64,000 nucleotides of DNA. Origin: Rhizobium hidalgonense (lineage in GTDB: Bacteria > Pseudomonadota > Alphaproteobacteria > Rhizobiales > Rhizobiaceae). The translations under genes and the position numbers were made by a program. The DNA lies in the NCBI RefSeq assembly GCF_002914525.1, contig NZ_LODW01000053.1:46702-110701 (forward strand). Direction: 5' to 3'. The notes under the pieces were generated by a model that was not told where the DNA came from, ran no database searches, and saw only the letters and a list, made by a program, of their open reading frames with translations. Every line of letters starts with the position of its first letter. Position 1 is the stretch's first letter. This document shows, one piece after another, positions 8,757 to 17,312 of this stretch.

Positions 8757-9539
8757 ATGACCACGTCCTTCAGCCTTCCCCTCGTGAAAATGCAGGCGCT
8801 CCACAAAAGCTATGGCAATGGAGCAATCCAGGTGCTGAAAGGCATCGACATTGAAATGAAACCCGGCGAACGCGTCGTCGTCATCGGACCCAGCGGCGGC
8901 GGCAAAAGCACGCTGCTCAGGGTGATGATGGGGCTGGAGCAGGTCGACAGCGGCTCGGTCAGTTTCGATGGCAAGCCCTATATTTCTTTCGTTGGTGCAG
9001 CGGGGAAAACTCAGATCGACACCCATGTCCGCCGGTCGATCGGCATGGTCTTTCAGCACTACACCCTGTTTCCGCATCTGAATGTCACCCAGAACCTGAT
9101 CCTCGCCCCCTGCAAGGTGCGTGGAGAAGCCAAGGCGAAGGCGACGGATCGCGCTCAGGCGCTACTCGAGCGCTTCGGGCTCGGCGCCAAGGCCAAGGCC
9201 TATCCGGCTCAGCTTTCCGGCGGCCAGAAGCAGCGCGTCGCCATCGCCCGCGCGCTGATGCTCGATCCGAAGCTGATGATGTTCGACGAAGTCACCTCGG
9301 CTCTGGATCCGGAGCTCGTCAGTGAGGTGGAGCAGGTCATTCTGCAGCTCGCCGCCCAGGACATGCCGATGATGATCGTCACCCACGACATGTGGTTCGC
9401 CAAGAACATCGCGTCGCGCGTCATCTTCTGCGCCGGCGGCGTGGTCGTCGAGGACGGCCCTCCCGAGCAGGTGCTCGGCGCCCCGCGCGAGGAGCGCACC
9501 AAGGAATTCATCGACCGGGTCTTCCACATCAAGCAGTAG
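8757..9539 (+). CDS. Amino-acid ABC transporter ATP-binding protein
   Basis: 260 residues, the cytoplasmic ATPase of a polar amino acid importer. Walker A is GPSGGGKST (about residue 42), the signature is LSGGQKQRVAIARAL, and Walker B is LMMFDEVTSALDPE, followed by the H-loop VTHDM. The ATG at 8757 is selected for its GGAG ribosome site at 8747-8750. A short insertion after the Walker A region (SFVGAAGKTQIDTHVRR) slightly lengthens the protein relative to GlnQ. It is cotranscribed with the binding protein and the two permeases. Confidence 0.92.
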   Translation: MTTSFSLPLVKMQALHKSYGNGAIQVLKGIDIEMKPGERVVVIGPSGGGKSTLLRVMMGLEQVDSGSVSFDGKPYISFVGAAGKTQIDTHVRRSIGMVFQHYTLFPHLNVTQNLILAPCKVRGEAKAKATDRAQALLERFGLGAKAKAYPAQLSGGQKQRVAIARALMLDPKLMMFDEVTSALDPELVSEVEQVILQLAAQDMPMMIVTHDMWFAKNIASRVIFCAGGVVVEDGPPEQVLGAPREERTKEFIDRVFHIKQ

Positions 9540-9551
9540 GGAGGGCATTCC

Positions 9552-10214
9552 GTGAACTACACGTTCGACTTCAATTCAGTCTCTATCGCTCCGCTTCTCC
9601 AGGGGCTGTGGGTTTCTCTGCAGCTGACGGCGGCTGCGAACGTCATCGGCATCATCCTGGGCTTCGGATTGGCCCTCCTCATCATGAGCCCGATCAAGAT
9701 TGTGCGGCTGCCGTTCATGCTGTTCGTCGAATTCTTCCGCTGCACGCCGGCGATCGTCCAGATCGTCTGGATATTCTACTGCGTGCCGATGCTGTTCGAC
9801 GTCTTTCTCGACCCGATGACGATGGGCATCATGGCGCTCGGGCTCAATCTGATGGCGTTCAATGCCGAAGCCTACAGAGCATCCATCCAGGCGGTTCCGC
9901 GCGAGCAGCTCGACGCCGGCATCGCACTCGGTCTCAATCCGCTGCAGCGGGTGCTCTATATCGTGTTTCCGACGGCGTTCCGCGCTTCGATCCCGGTGCT
10001 ACTAACCAACGGCATCGTCATCTTCCAGCAGAGCGCGCTGGTTGCGATCGTGGCGATCCAGGACCTGATGTACCAGGGCAAGACGCTGGCGACAGAGACC
10101 TACCGCCCGATCGAGACCTTCACCGTCGTGGCGCTCATCTATTTTGCCGTGTCCTTCCCGATAACCCAGATCGTCGGCCTGCTCGAACGCCGCCGCCAGA
10201 TCCTCGTCAGCTAG
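9552..10214 (+). CDS. Amino-acid ABC transporter permease (HisM/GlnP family)
   Basis: 220 residues with about five membrane segments. The first membrane pass is followed by FFRCTPAIVQIVWIFY, and the EAA loop reads EAYRASIQAVPREQLDAGIALGLNPLQ, where the ATPase docks. It begins 12 bp after the ATPase and ends 9 bp before the second permease. The two permeases form the heterodimeric channel expected for this importer family. Confidence 0.92.
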   Translation: MNYTFDFNSVSIAPLLQGLWVSLQLTAAANVIGIILGFGLALLIMSPIKIVRLPFMLFVEFFRCTPAIVQIVWIFYCVPMLFDVFLDPMTMGIMALGLNLMAFNAEAYRASIQAVPREQLDAGIALGLNPLQRVLYIVFPTAFRASIPVLLTNGIVIFQQSALVAIVAIQDLMYQGKTLATETYRPIETFTVVALIYFAVSFPITQIVGLLERRRQILVS

Positions 10215-10223
10215 GAGGCCAGA

Positions 10224-10889
10224 ATGACACTCGACTTCTCGATCCTGCTGCGCTTCGAGCATGCACTGCTGCTCGGTCTGTGGATGACGATCAAGCTTAC
10301 GGTCATCTGCATCGTGCTCGGATGCTCTCTCGGCTTCCTCGTCGGTCTCGCCCGCGCGTCTGGCAATCCGGCGCTTCGCGCGGTCTCCGGCGCCTATGTC
10401 GAATTCTTCCGCGGCACGCCGGTCCTGATCCAGCTGTTCTGGATATTCTTCTGCCTGCCGCTGCTGCTCGGCGTCGAGCTTTCGAACCTGGCGTCCGGCG
10501 TCATTGCGCTGACGCTCTACATGGGAGCGATCACCAGCGAGACTTTCCGGGCGAGCCTCAAATCCATCGGCCGCGAGCAGTTGGATGCCTGCGTGGCGCT
10601 CGGCTTGCCGCGCAGCGCCCAAGTCGTCAACGTCGTGCTGCCGCAGGCGGTGCTGCGGGCGATCCCGACACTGCTGTCGAACTGCGTCAGCCTCTTCAAG
10701 GAGAGCGCGCTCGTCTCCGCCGTCGGCATGGCTGACCTGATGTTCGTCGGCCAGAACATCTCCAACAATACGGCCCGTCCCGTCGAAGTGCTGACGGTCG
10801 TCGCCCTGATCTATTTCATTATCGCCTTCCCTCTCACGCGGGCCGTTTCCCTCATCGAGGGACGCATCCTCAAGAAGCTCGCAATCTAG
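10224..10889 (+). CDS. Amino-acid ABC transporter permease, second subunit
   Basis: 221 residues, paralogous to the preceding gene. It contains VEFFRGTPVLIQLFWIFF and the EAA loop ETFRASLKSIGREQLDACVALGLPRSAQ. About five transmembrane helices are visible. A GGAGG ribosome site sits at the end of the previous gene, so translation is probably coupled. It completes a four-gene importer (binding protein, ATPase, two permeases) that opens the catabolic operon. Confidence 0.92.
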   Translation: MTLDFSILLRFEHALLLGLWMTIKLTVICIVLGCSLGFLVGLARASGNPALRAVSGAYVEFFRGTPVLIQLFWIFFCLPLLLGVELSNLASGVIALTLYMGAITSETFRASLKSIGREQLDACVALGLPRSAQVVNVVLPQAVLRAIPTLLSNCVSLFKESALVSAVGMADLMFVGQNISNNTARPVEVLTVVALIYFIIAFPLTRAVSLIEGRILKKLAI

Positions 10890-10920
10890 AAACAGCCGTA
10901 CCCAGGACAGGAGACATCCC

Positions 10921-11799
10921 ATGAAACTTTCCGGCGTCATGCCCGCGCTCATCACTCCCTTCGATGCCAACAACAAGATCGATTTCAAGGCGTTCGAGAG
11001 ACTTCTGATCCATCTCCGCGAGGCAGGCGTGACCGGCTGGGTCCCGAACGGATCGACGGGAGAGTATTTCAGCCAGTCCCGGGAAGAGCGCCGTGACGTG
11101 CTGCAGTTCGTCAAGGATTTTGCCAGGCCGGACGAAATTCTGATCGCCGGCACCAATGCGCCCGCCACCCGTGAGGTGATCGAGCAGACGGCGCTGGCGA
11201 GAGACATCGGCTATGACACCATCCTGCTGGCGCCGCCATTCTATACCCGCCCGACACAAGCCGAGCTCATCAAACACTACGAAGCCGTTCTCGGCGCCGT
11301 CGACGTGAACCTCGTCCTCTATTCCTATCCGGCCAAGGATGGTTCGGATATCAGTTTCGAGCTGATGGATCATTTTGCCGACAATCGGCGCGTCATCGGC
11401 ATCAAGGAGAGCTCGGGCGTGCTGCAGCGGGCGATCGACATCGCCAGCCGCTATGAAGGCAAGATCCAGCTCGTCAGCGGTTCCGACGACATCGCGCTCG
11501 ACTTCATGTTCTGGGGTGCGGAAAGCTGGATCTGCGGGCCATCGAACTGCATGGCCAAGGCCTGCTGTGCTCTGGACCGCACATTCAGGTCCGGCGATCT
11601 GAACAAGGCGCGCGAGCAGATGAAAACGCTCTACCGGGCGATGAACATCCTGGAGAGCGGTAAGTTCGTGCAGAAGATCAAATATGGCTGCGAGCTTCAG
11701 GGGCTGCCCGTGGGGCAGTGCCGGGCGCCGCTCGGCGAACTGACCTCGGAGGAAAAGGCCGAGTTCAGGGCAGCAATGCAGCCCATCCTCAACTGGTAA
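10921..11799 (+). CDS. hypD: DapA-family enzyme, probable pyrroline-4-hydroxy-2-carboxylate deaminase
   Basis: 292-residue TIM barrel of the dihydrodipicolinate synthase/N-acetylneuraminate lyase family. The Schiff-base lysine is Lys162 in GIKESSG and the assisting tyrosine is Tyr134 in LVLYSYP. The GSTGE segment near residue 44 is also conserved. Lysine biosynthesis is unlikely inside this operon. In hydroxyproline degradation the family deaminates 1-pyrroline-4-hydroxy-2-carboxylate to alpha-ketoglutarate semialdehyde, and the dehydrogenase upstream and semialdehyde dehydrogenase downstream in that pathway are the next two genes. The specific role is inferred from this order; family assignment is firm. 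Confidence 0.8.
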   Translation: MKLSGVMPALITPFDANNKIDFKAFERLLIHLREAGVTGWVPNGSTGEYFSQSREERRDVLQFVKDFARPDEILIAGTNAPATREVIEQTALARDIGYDTILLAPPFYTRPTQAELIKHYEAVLGAVDVNLVLYSYPAKDGSDISFELMDHFADNRRVIGIKESSGVLQRAIDIASRYEGKIQLVSGSDDIALDFMFWGAESWICGPSNCMAKACCALDRTFRSGDLNKAREQMKTLYRAMNILESGKFVQKIKYGCELQGLPVGQCRAPLGELTSEEKAEFRAAMQPILNW

Positions 11800-11845
11800 C
11801 GGATCCGGAGCGGGCAAGCCGCCCCTCTAAATTGCGAGGTTCGCC

Positions 11846-13084
11846 GTGTCATCCATCGTGGTCGTCGGCGCCGGCATCATCGGCGTCACCATCGCCTATG
11901 AACTCCAGCGCCGCGGCCTTGCCGTGACGCTCGTCGACCGCGATGCGCCGGGCAAGGGGGCTTCCTACGGCAATATGGCGAGCGTCGCCGTCACCGAGTT
12001 CATGCCGGCCTCGCGGCAGGGCATCTGGGCACAGATGCCGAAATGGCTGCTCGATCCGGAAGGGCCGGTGCGCATCCGGCCCGCTTACATGCCGAAACTG
12101 GTGCCATGGTTTCTGCGGTTCCTCGCCGCCAGCCGCCCCTCGAAGCTGCGGGAGCTGGAGGCCGCCGGCGCCGTGCTCTGCCAGCGCGTTTATGAAGACT
12201 TCGATGCGTTGCTGAAGCAGACCGGTCTGACGCAGATGCTGACGGCCGAGGGATGCCTTAGCCTCTATACCGATGAGGCCGAGTTCAAGGCCGATCGGGA
12301 GCATATCGACATCCTGGAGCGCTTCGGCTTCCGGTACGAAATTATCGGCGGCAATGCCATCCGCGACCTGGAGCCCGCATTGACGACGAAGATTGGCAAG
12401 GCGGTGCTCTTTCCCGACAACCGGTCGATATCAGATCCCTACAAGCTCGTCACAGCCCTCTTCGAACGCTTCGAGGCGCTCGGCGGCAGGATCGTCCAGG
12501 GCGATGTCGCCGGCTTCGAGCAAAGCGAGGCCGGTGTCTCCGCCATTCGCCTGGCTGACGGGCGAAGGGTCGTGGCGGAGAAAATGGTGCTTGCGGCCGG
12601 CGCCTTCACCGCCCGGCTTTCGGCCCTGCTGCGCGAACATATCCCGCTCGAAACCGAGCGCGGCTACCACACCCAGATCGTGGAACCCGGTATTTCGATG
12701 CGCCATTCAATCATCTGGCCGGCGCGCGCCTTCATGGTCACGCCGACGGCCGGCGGCATCCGCGTCGGCGGCACGGTCGAGATGGCCGGCCTCGAGGCGC
12801 CACCGGATTATCGGCGCGCGAAGATCTTGGTGAAGCGGGCTCGGGAGGCATTGCCCGAGCTGAACGCCGAACGAGCGACGGAGTGGATGGGGCATCGCCC
12901 GGCGCTGCCTGACACCGTGCCGGTCATGGGGCCGTCCGCCAAACGCCGCAACGTCTGGTACGCGACGGGTCACGGACATCTCGGCCTCACCTATGCGGCC
13001 ACGACAGGCCGGTTGATGGCTGATCTCATTACGGGCATCAAACCGCCCGTGGACATGAAACCTTATCGCGTCGACCGCTTTTGA
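11846..13084 (+). CDS. hypO: FAD-dependent oxidoreductase, probable D-hydroxyproline dehydrogenase
   Basis: 412 residues of the DAO/DadA family. The FAD motif GAGIIG is at residues 8-13, and the C-terminal ATGHGHLGLTYAATTGRLMADLI closes the fold. It would oxidise a D-amino acid, here most likely cis-4-hydroxy-D-proline, to the pyrroline consumed by the preceding DapA-family enzyme. It resembles the DadA at 1707-2963 in fold but differs widely in sequence, so it is a separate specialist. Specificity is inferred from the neighbours. Confidence 0.8.
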   Translation: MSSIVVVGAGIIGVTIAYELQRRGLAVTLVDRDAPGKGASYGNMASVAVTEFMPASRQGIWAQMPKWLLDPEGPVRIRPAYMPKLVPWFLRFLAASRPSKLRELEAAGAVLCQRVYEDFDALLKQTGLTQMLTAEGCLSLYTDEAEFKADREHIDILERFGFRYEIIGGNAIRDLEPALTTKIGKAVLFPDNRSISDPYKLVTALFERFEALGGRIVQGDVAGFEQSEAGVSAIRLADGRRVVAEKMVLAAGAFTARLSALLREHIPLETERGYHTQIVEPGISMRHSIIWPARAFMVTPTAGGIRVGGTVEMAGLEAPPDYRRAKILVKRAREALPELNAERATEWMGHRPALPDTVPVMGPSAKRRNVWYATGHGHLGLTYAATTGRLMADLITGIKPPVDMKPYRVDRF

Positions 13085-13116
13085 GCGGTGCCGGCGCAAG
13101 GCGAAAGGGAGTGAAC

Positions 13117-14607
13117 ATGCGCAGCGAACTTTATATCGACGGGCAATGGGTGAAGCCCGTCAAGGGCGGCACCTGCACGGTGACGAACCCTGCAACGGAA
13201 GAGGTGATCCAGACGATCGGCGCTGCGACCGCCGAGGATGTCGATCTCGCGGTCAAGGCGGCGCGCCGCGCCTTCGACAAGGACGGCTGGCCGAAACTAA
13301 CGGGCGCTCAGCGCGCCCGATATCTCCGGGCGATCGCCGAGGGTATCCGTGCCCGCCAGGCCGAGATCGCCCGCCTTGAAGTCCTCGACAACGGCAAGCC
13401 GTTCCCCGAGGCCGATTGGGACGTGGCCGACGCGGCGGGCTGCTTCGATTTCTATGCGGGCCTTGCCGAACAGCTCGACAACAATCCCGAGGAGACGATC
13501 GAACTGCCCGATCAGCGCTTCAGCTCCAAGGCGGTGCGCGAGCCGCTTGGCGTCGCCGGCGCGATCATCCCCTGGAACTACCCGCTGCTGATGGCCGCCT
13601 GGAAGGTCGCCCCGGCGCTTGCCGCCGGCTGCACCATGGTGCTGAAGCCTGCCGAACTGACGTCGCTGACGGCGCTCGAACTGGCGGCGGTCGCGGACGA
13701 AGCCGGCCTGCCGCCCGGCGTGCTCAATATCGTCACGGGAGCGGGGTCGGTTGCCGGGCAGGCAATCATCGATCACAAGCAAGTGGACAAGCTTGCCTTT
13801 ACCGGTTCGGGACCGGTCGGCTCGAAAATCATGGCGGCGGCCGCCCGCGACATCAAGCGCGTCAGCCTGGAGCTCGGCGGCAAGTCGCCGTTCGTCGTCT
13901 TCGAAGACGCCGATATCGACAAGGCCGTCGAATGGATCATGTTCGGCATCTTCTGGAACCAGGGCCAGGTTTGCTCGGCGACGTCTAGAGTTCTCGTGCA
14001 GGAGAGCATCTACGAACGGTTGCTCGCCCGTCTCGTCGAGGAAACGAACAAGATCAAAATAGGCAACGGTCTGGACGAAGGCGTCCTCCTGGGGCCGCTG
14101 GTTTCCAAGCGCCAGCACGAGCAGGTCGTCGCGGCGATCGAGGCGGCGCGGCAGGCCGGCGTAACGGTCGCCTGCGGCGGAGCGCGCCCTGAAGGCTTCG
14201 ACAAGGGCTATTACCTCCAGCCGACCATTCTGACGGATGTTCCGCTCGACAGCGCCGCCTGGGTAGAGGAGATCTTCGGGCCTGTCGTCTGCATCCGGCC
14301 TTTCAAGAGCGAAGCGGAGGCGATCGAACTCGCCAATCACTCCCGCTTCGGCCTTGCCGCGGCCGTCATGTCGAAGGACGATATCAGGGCCGAGCGTGCG
14401 GCGGCCGCTTTCCGCGCCGGCATCGTCTGGATCAACTGCTCGCAGCCGACCTTCACCGAGGCGCCCTGGGGCGGCTACAAGGAATCCGGTATTGGCCGCG
14501 AACTTGGGCGCTGGGGTCTCGATAACTATCTTGAGACCAAGCAGATCACCCGCTTCGCCAGCGAGGATCCCTGGGGCTGGTACATCAAGCCGGAGGCGGC
14601 CGAATGA
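13117..14607 (+). CDS. hypH: NAD(P)-dependent aldehyde dehydrogenase, probable alpha-ketoglutarate semialdehyde dehydrogenase
   Basis: 496 residues of the ALDH superfamily. The general-base glutamate is Glu252 in LELGGKSP and the nucleophile is Cys286 in NQGQVCSATS. The cofactor segment is PWNYPLLMAAWKVAPALAAG. The ATG at 13117 has AAAGGGAG upstream. In the hydroxyproline pathway this step makes alpha-ketoglutarate. Motif spelling around Cys286 is also close to betaine-aldehyde dehydrogenases, so a betaine or aminoaldehyde substrate is the main alternative. Its TGA overlaps the ATG of the next gene (ATGA), implying coupled translation. Confidence 0.8.
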   Translation: MRSELYIDGQWVKPVKGGTCTVTNPATEEVIQTIGAATAEDVDLAVKAARRAFDKDGWPKLTGAQRARYLRAIAEGIRARQAEIARLEVLDNGKPFPEADWDVADAAGCFDFYAGLAEQLDNNPEETIELPDQRFSSKAVREPLGVAGAIIPWNYPLLMAAWKVAPALAAGCTMVLKPAELTSLTALELAAVADEAGLPPGVLNIVTGAGSVAGQAIIDHKQVDKLAFTGSGPVGSKIMAAAARDIKRVSLELGGKSPFVVFEDADIDKAVEWIMFGIFWNQGQVCSATSRVLVQESIYERLLARLVEETNKIKIGNGLDEGVLLGPLVSKRQHEQVVAAIEAARQAGVTVACGGARPEGFDKGYYLQPTILTDVPLDSAAWVEEIFGPVVCIRPFKSEAEAIELANHSRFGLAAAVMSKDDIRAERAAAAFRAGIVWINCSQPTFTEAPWGGYKESGIGRELGRWGLDNYLETKQITRFASEDPWGWYIKPEAAE

Positions 14608-15638
14608 ACTGGGACCGCAGCCTCGACCTGCTGCAGGTCCACTGCCAGGGTGAGATCGGCAAGGTCATCGTCTCGGGCGCGCCCGAGATACCGGGCGCGA
14701 CCATGCTCGACAAGATGAACCACATCAACTCGGTCGATGACAGCCTGCGCCGTTTCGTCACCTTCGAACCGCGGGCCAGCGTCGCCATGTCGGTTAACCT
14801 GCTGGTGGCGCCGACGCGCGCCGATGCAGATGCCGGCTTTATCGTGCTGCAGGCCGACCGCGCTCATCCGATGTCCGGCAGCAACTGCATCTGCGTGGTC
14901 ACCGCTCTTCTCGAGAGCGGGCAGGTGCCGATGTCGGCGCCGGAGACGATCGTCCGCTTGGACACGCCGGCCGGCCTTATCGTCGCGCGCGCCACCTGCC
15001 GCGACAGCAGATGTCTGTCCGTCAGCCTCGACAACGTGCCGAGTTTCGCCGAAGCGCTGGACCGGGTGGTGGAAACGCCGAAATGGGGGCGCATCAAGAT
15101 CGACGTCGCCTTCGGCGGCGTCTATTATGCGCTCGTCGACGTCGATCAACTCGGACTCGATATCGCGCCTGCCAATGCGAGGCTGCTGGCGGAATCCGGC
15201 ATCGAGCTCAAGTCGCTGCTGGCTGGCCAGGTCTCGGTCACCCATCCCGTTTTGAGGGGCGTGAATGAGATCGCTTACGTGATGTTTCGCGGCCGCGAGG
15301 CCGATGGCGCGGTGAGGACCTGCACGACGCTGCAGCCCGGCCGCGTCGACCGCTCGCCTTGCGGAACCGGCAGCTCGGCGAACCTGGCGACACTCTATGC
15401 CCGTGGTGAAGTTTCAGTGGGAGACCGAAGAACGTCGCGATCGATTATCGGCGGCGAGTTTCTCGCGGAGGCGATCGGCGAAACGGATGTCGGCGGCCGC
15501 CGTGCCGTGCTGCCGAGAATAACCGGCCGTGCCTTCGTCTATGGCCGCGAACAGTTGCGCCTGTCCGACGACGATCCGTTCGCCGCCGGTTTTGCGCTGT
15601 CCGACACCTGGGGTCCCCAAGTCGATCTCCTCGGTTAG
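14604..15638 (+). CDS. Proline racemase superfamily enzyme with Ser/Cys catalytic pair
   Basis: 344 residues. Proline racemases and 4-hydroxyproline 2-epimerases use two catalytic cysteines, in MCGH and DRSPCGTG motifs. Here the second is present (Cys253 in DRSPCGTGSSA) but the first motif reads MSGSNC, so the first cysteine is Ser91 and the histidine is Ser93. In this superfamily Ser or Thr at the first position is associated with trans-3-hydroxyproline dehydratase activity, and Ser/Cys forms have been reported to epimerise 4-hydroxyproline as well. The operon contains the enzymes acting after epimerisation. A decayed pyrroline-2-carboxylate-reductase-like gene nearby fits the dehydratase route. 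Both activities remain open. Confidence 0.85.
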   Translation: MNWDRSLDLLQVHCQGEIGKVIVSGAPEIPGATMLDKMNHINSVDDSLRRFVTFEPRASVAMSVNLLVAPTRADADAGFIVLQADRAHPMSGSNCICVVTALLESGQVPMSAPETIVRLDTPAGLIVARATCRDSRCLSVSLDNVPSFAEALDRVVETPKWGRIKIDVAFGGVYYALVDVDQLGLDIAPANARLLAESGIELKSLLAGQVSVTHPVLRGVNEIAYVMFRGREADGAVRTCTTLQPGRVDRSPCGTGSSANLATLYARGEVSVGDRRTSRSIIGGEFLAEAIGETDVGGRRAVLPRITGRAFVYGREQLRLSDDDPFAAGFALSDTWGPQVDLLG

Positions 15639-15646
15639 GAGTCTCT

Positions 15647-16411
15647 ATGTCCCACGTTCAATCCCTTGCCGGCCAGACGGTCCTCGTCACAGGAGCATCG
15701 GGTGGGATCGGCGCCGCCATCGTCGAGCGCCTGTCTGCCGAAGGCGCGCAGCCCGTCATCCATTACGGGCGCGACAAGGAGAGGGCGCAAGCCCTGCTTC
15801 GCAAGCTCGGTGGGAACGGCCAGATGGTCCAGGCCGACCTCTCGAACCCGGACGGCGCCTTCACGCTATGGCGCGACGCGCTCGCGGCGGCGGGACGGAT
15901 CCATGCCGTCGTCAACAATGCCGGCATCCGCAGCGAGATTTCGATCGATGCCTATGCCGCCGAGTGGCGGGCCGCCTGGCAGAAAGAGTTCCAGGTGAAC
16001 TTCTTTGCGGCAGCGGACCTCTGCAAGGAAGCTCTCGTCCATTTCAAGCAACAGGGCGGCGGGCGGATCGTCAATATGGCCAGCCGCGCCGGACAGCGCG
16101 GCTACGCCGCCGACGCCATGCCCTATGGTGCGACGAAGGCGGCGTTGATCAATCTCACCAAGTCGATCGCGAGGAGCTTCGGGCGCGACGGGATCGTCGC
16201 CGTCTCCATCGCGCCGGGCTGGGTGCGGACCGATATGGCCGAGGAATTTGTGGCCAGGAACGGAAAGGATGCAGCGGTCGCCGATATTCCGACCGGCGAA
16301 ATGGCCGAGCCGGCCGAGATCGCCGAACTGGTGGCCTTCCTGCTTCGTCCTTCGCAAGCATCGGTCAATGGGGCGACGTTCGACGTCAACGGCGGCAGTT
16401 ACATAAGATAG
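15647..16411 (+). CDS. SDR-family oxidoreductase
   Basis: 254 residues, classical short-chain dehydrogenase. The cofactor motif TGASGGIG is at residues 15-22, NNAG about residue 86, and the active-site YGATK about residue 162. The C-terminal G-FDVNGG motif is typical. It starts 9 bp after the racemase-family gene, within the operon. Its substrate is not evident; reduction or oxidation of a hydroxylated intermediate is possible. A rhizobial palindromic element follows directly after the stop. Confidence 0.85.
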   Translation: MSHVQSLAGQTVLVTGASGGIGAAIVERLSAEGAQPVIHYGRDKERAQALLRKLGGNGQMVQADLSNPDGAFTLWRDALAAAGRIHAVVNNAGIRSEISIDAYAAEWRAAWQKEFQVNFFAAADLCKEALVHFKQQGGGRIVNMASRAGQRGYAADAMPYGATKAALINLTKSIARSFGRDGIVAVSIAPGWVRTDMAEEFVARNGKDAAVADIPTGEMAEPAEIAELVAFLLRPSQASVNGATFDVNGGSYIR

Positions 16412-16465
16412 AGCAATTCGAGCAAAAGCGTGCAGCGGTTTTGCGGGCCGAATTGCGCGAAAAGG
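16412..16465. repeat. Rhizobial intergenic palindromic repeat copy
   Basis: Directly after the stop codon, GAGCAATTCGAG is mirrored by GGCCGAATTGCGC about 35 bp later (GCAATTCG versus CGAATTGC). The A/T-rich flanks match the form of the short mosaic palindromes dispersed between rhizobial genes. It occupies nearly the whole gap between two co-directional SDR genes and abuts the AAGGAGG ribosome site of the second. The family name is from recognition, not a search. Confidence 0.5.
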
Positions 16466-16473
16466 AGGTTCAT

Positions 16474-17229
16474 ATGAAGAGGTTTGTAGGCAAGGTCGCC
16501 GTGGTGACGGGCGGCGGCGGCGGCATAGGATCGGCCATATCGCAGAGGTTGGCCGAGGAAGGCGCGCTGGTGGTGGTGACGGATGCCAACGCCCAGGCCG
16601 CAGGCGAAGTCGCCTTGCTCATCGAGGCGGCGGGCGGCTCGGCCGTCGCCATTGCGGCCGACATCTCCGGCAAGCCGGAATGCGTCAAGCTCGTCGAAAA
16701 AGCCTTTGCGATTGAGGGGCGGCTGGACGTTCTTGTCAACAATGCCGGCATCAACCGGCGCGGAAATCTGCTATCTCTGTCGGATGAAGATTGGCAGCTG
16801 AGTTTTGCGGTCAATCTGGATTCGATGTTCCATCTTTGCCGCGCGGCGCTGCCGCATATGATCGCTGCCGGCGGCGGCGCGATCGTCAATACGGCCTCAC
16901 AATGGGGGCTCTACCCCGCGCCGAACCATATCGCCTATAACACGACAAAGGCGGCGGTCGCCGCCTTCACCCAGAACCTCGCCCGCGACTATGCGGCCGA
17001 CAAGGTTCGGGTCAATGCCGTCTGCCCCGGCGAGATCCACACGCCGATGCTCGAAGCCGGTGTTACCCGCTCCGGCCGGACGATCGCCGATCTCGACAAG
17101 CTCGTTCCCTTTGGCCGCATCGGCAGACCTGAGGAGGTGGCGGCCCTCGTTGCCTTCCTCGCATCGGATGAGGCGGCCTTCATGTGCGGTTCGCTGGTGG
17201 AAATCACTGGCGCGCAAGCGGTGGCTTGA
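16474..17229 (+). CDS. SDR-family oxidoreductase, second copy
   Basis: 251 residues. TGGGGGIG lies at residues 12-19, NNAG near 84, and the catalytic YNTTK near 156. The end reads SLVEITGAQAVA. The ATG at 16474 has a strong AAGGAGG at 16462-16468. It is distinct from the upstream SDR and shares only family motifs. It is likely part of the same catabolic transcript, separated by the palindromic repeat. Substrate is unknown. Confidence 0.85.
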   Translation: MKRFVGKVAVVTGGGGGIGSAISQRLAEEGALVVVTDANAQAAGEVALLIEAAGGSAVAIAADISGKPECVKLVEKAFAIEGRLDVLVNNAGINRRGNLLSLSDEDWQLSFAVNLDSMFHLCRAALPHMIAAGGGAIVNTASQWGLYPAPNHIAYNTTKAAVAAFTQNLARDYAADKVRVNAVCPGEIHTPMLEAGVTRSGRTIADLDKLVPFGRIGRPEEVAALVAFLASDEAAFMCGSLVEITGAQAVA

Positions 17230-17266
17230 AAAAGCCGATCGTCCTTGAGCAATGAGATTGTCTACG

Positions 17267-17284
17267 ATATCCCAACTGGGATAT
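17267..17284. promoter_or_regulatory. Perfect palindrome upstream of second GntR gene, candidate operator
   Basis: ATATCCCA at 17267-17274 and TGGGATAT at 17277-17284 form a perfect 8-bp inverted repeat around a 2-bp centre. The site ends 28 bp before the GntR ATG. The size and compact symmetry suit GntR/FCD operators, so autoregulation is the simplest reading. Confidence 0.6.
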
Positions 17285-17312
17285 TCGTCAGGCACGAAAC
17301 AAGGAGCTCGGG

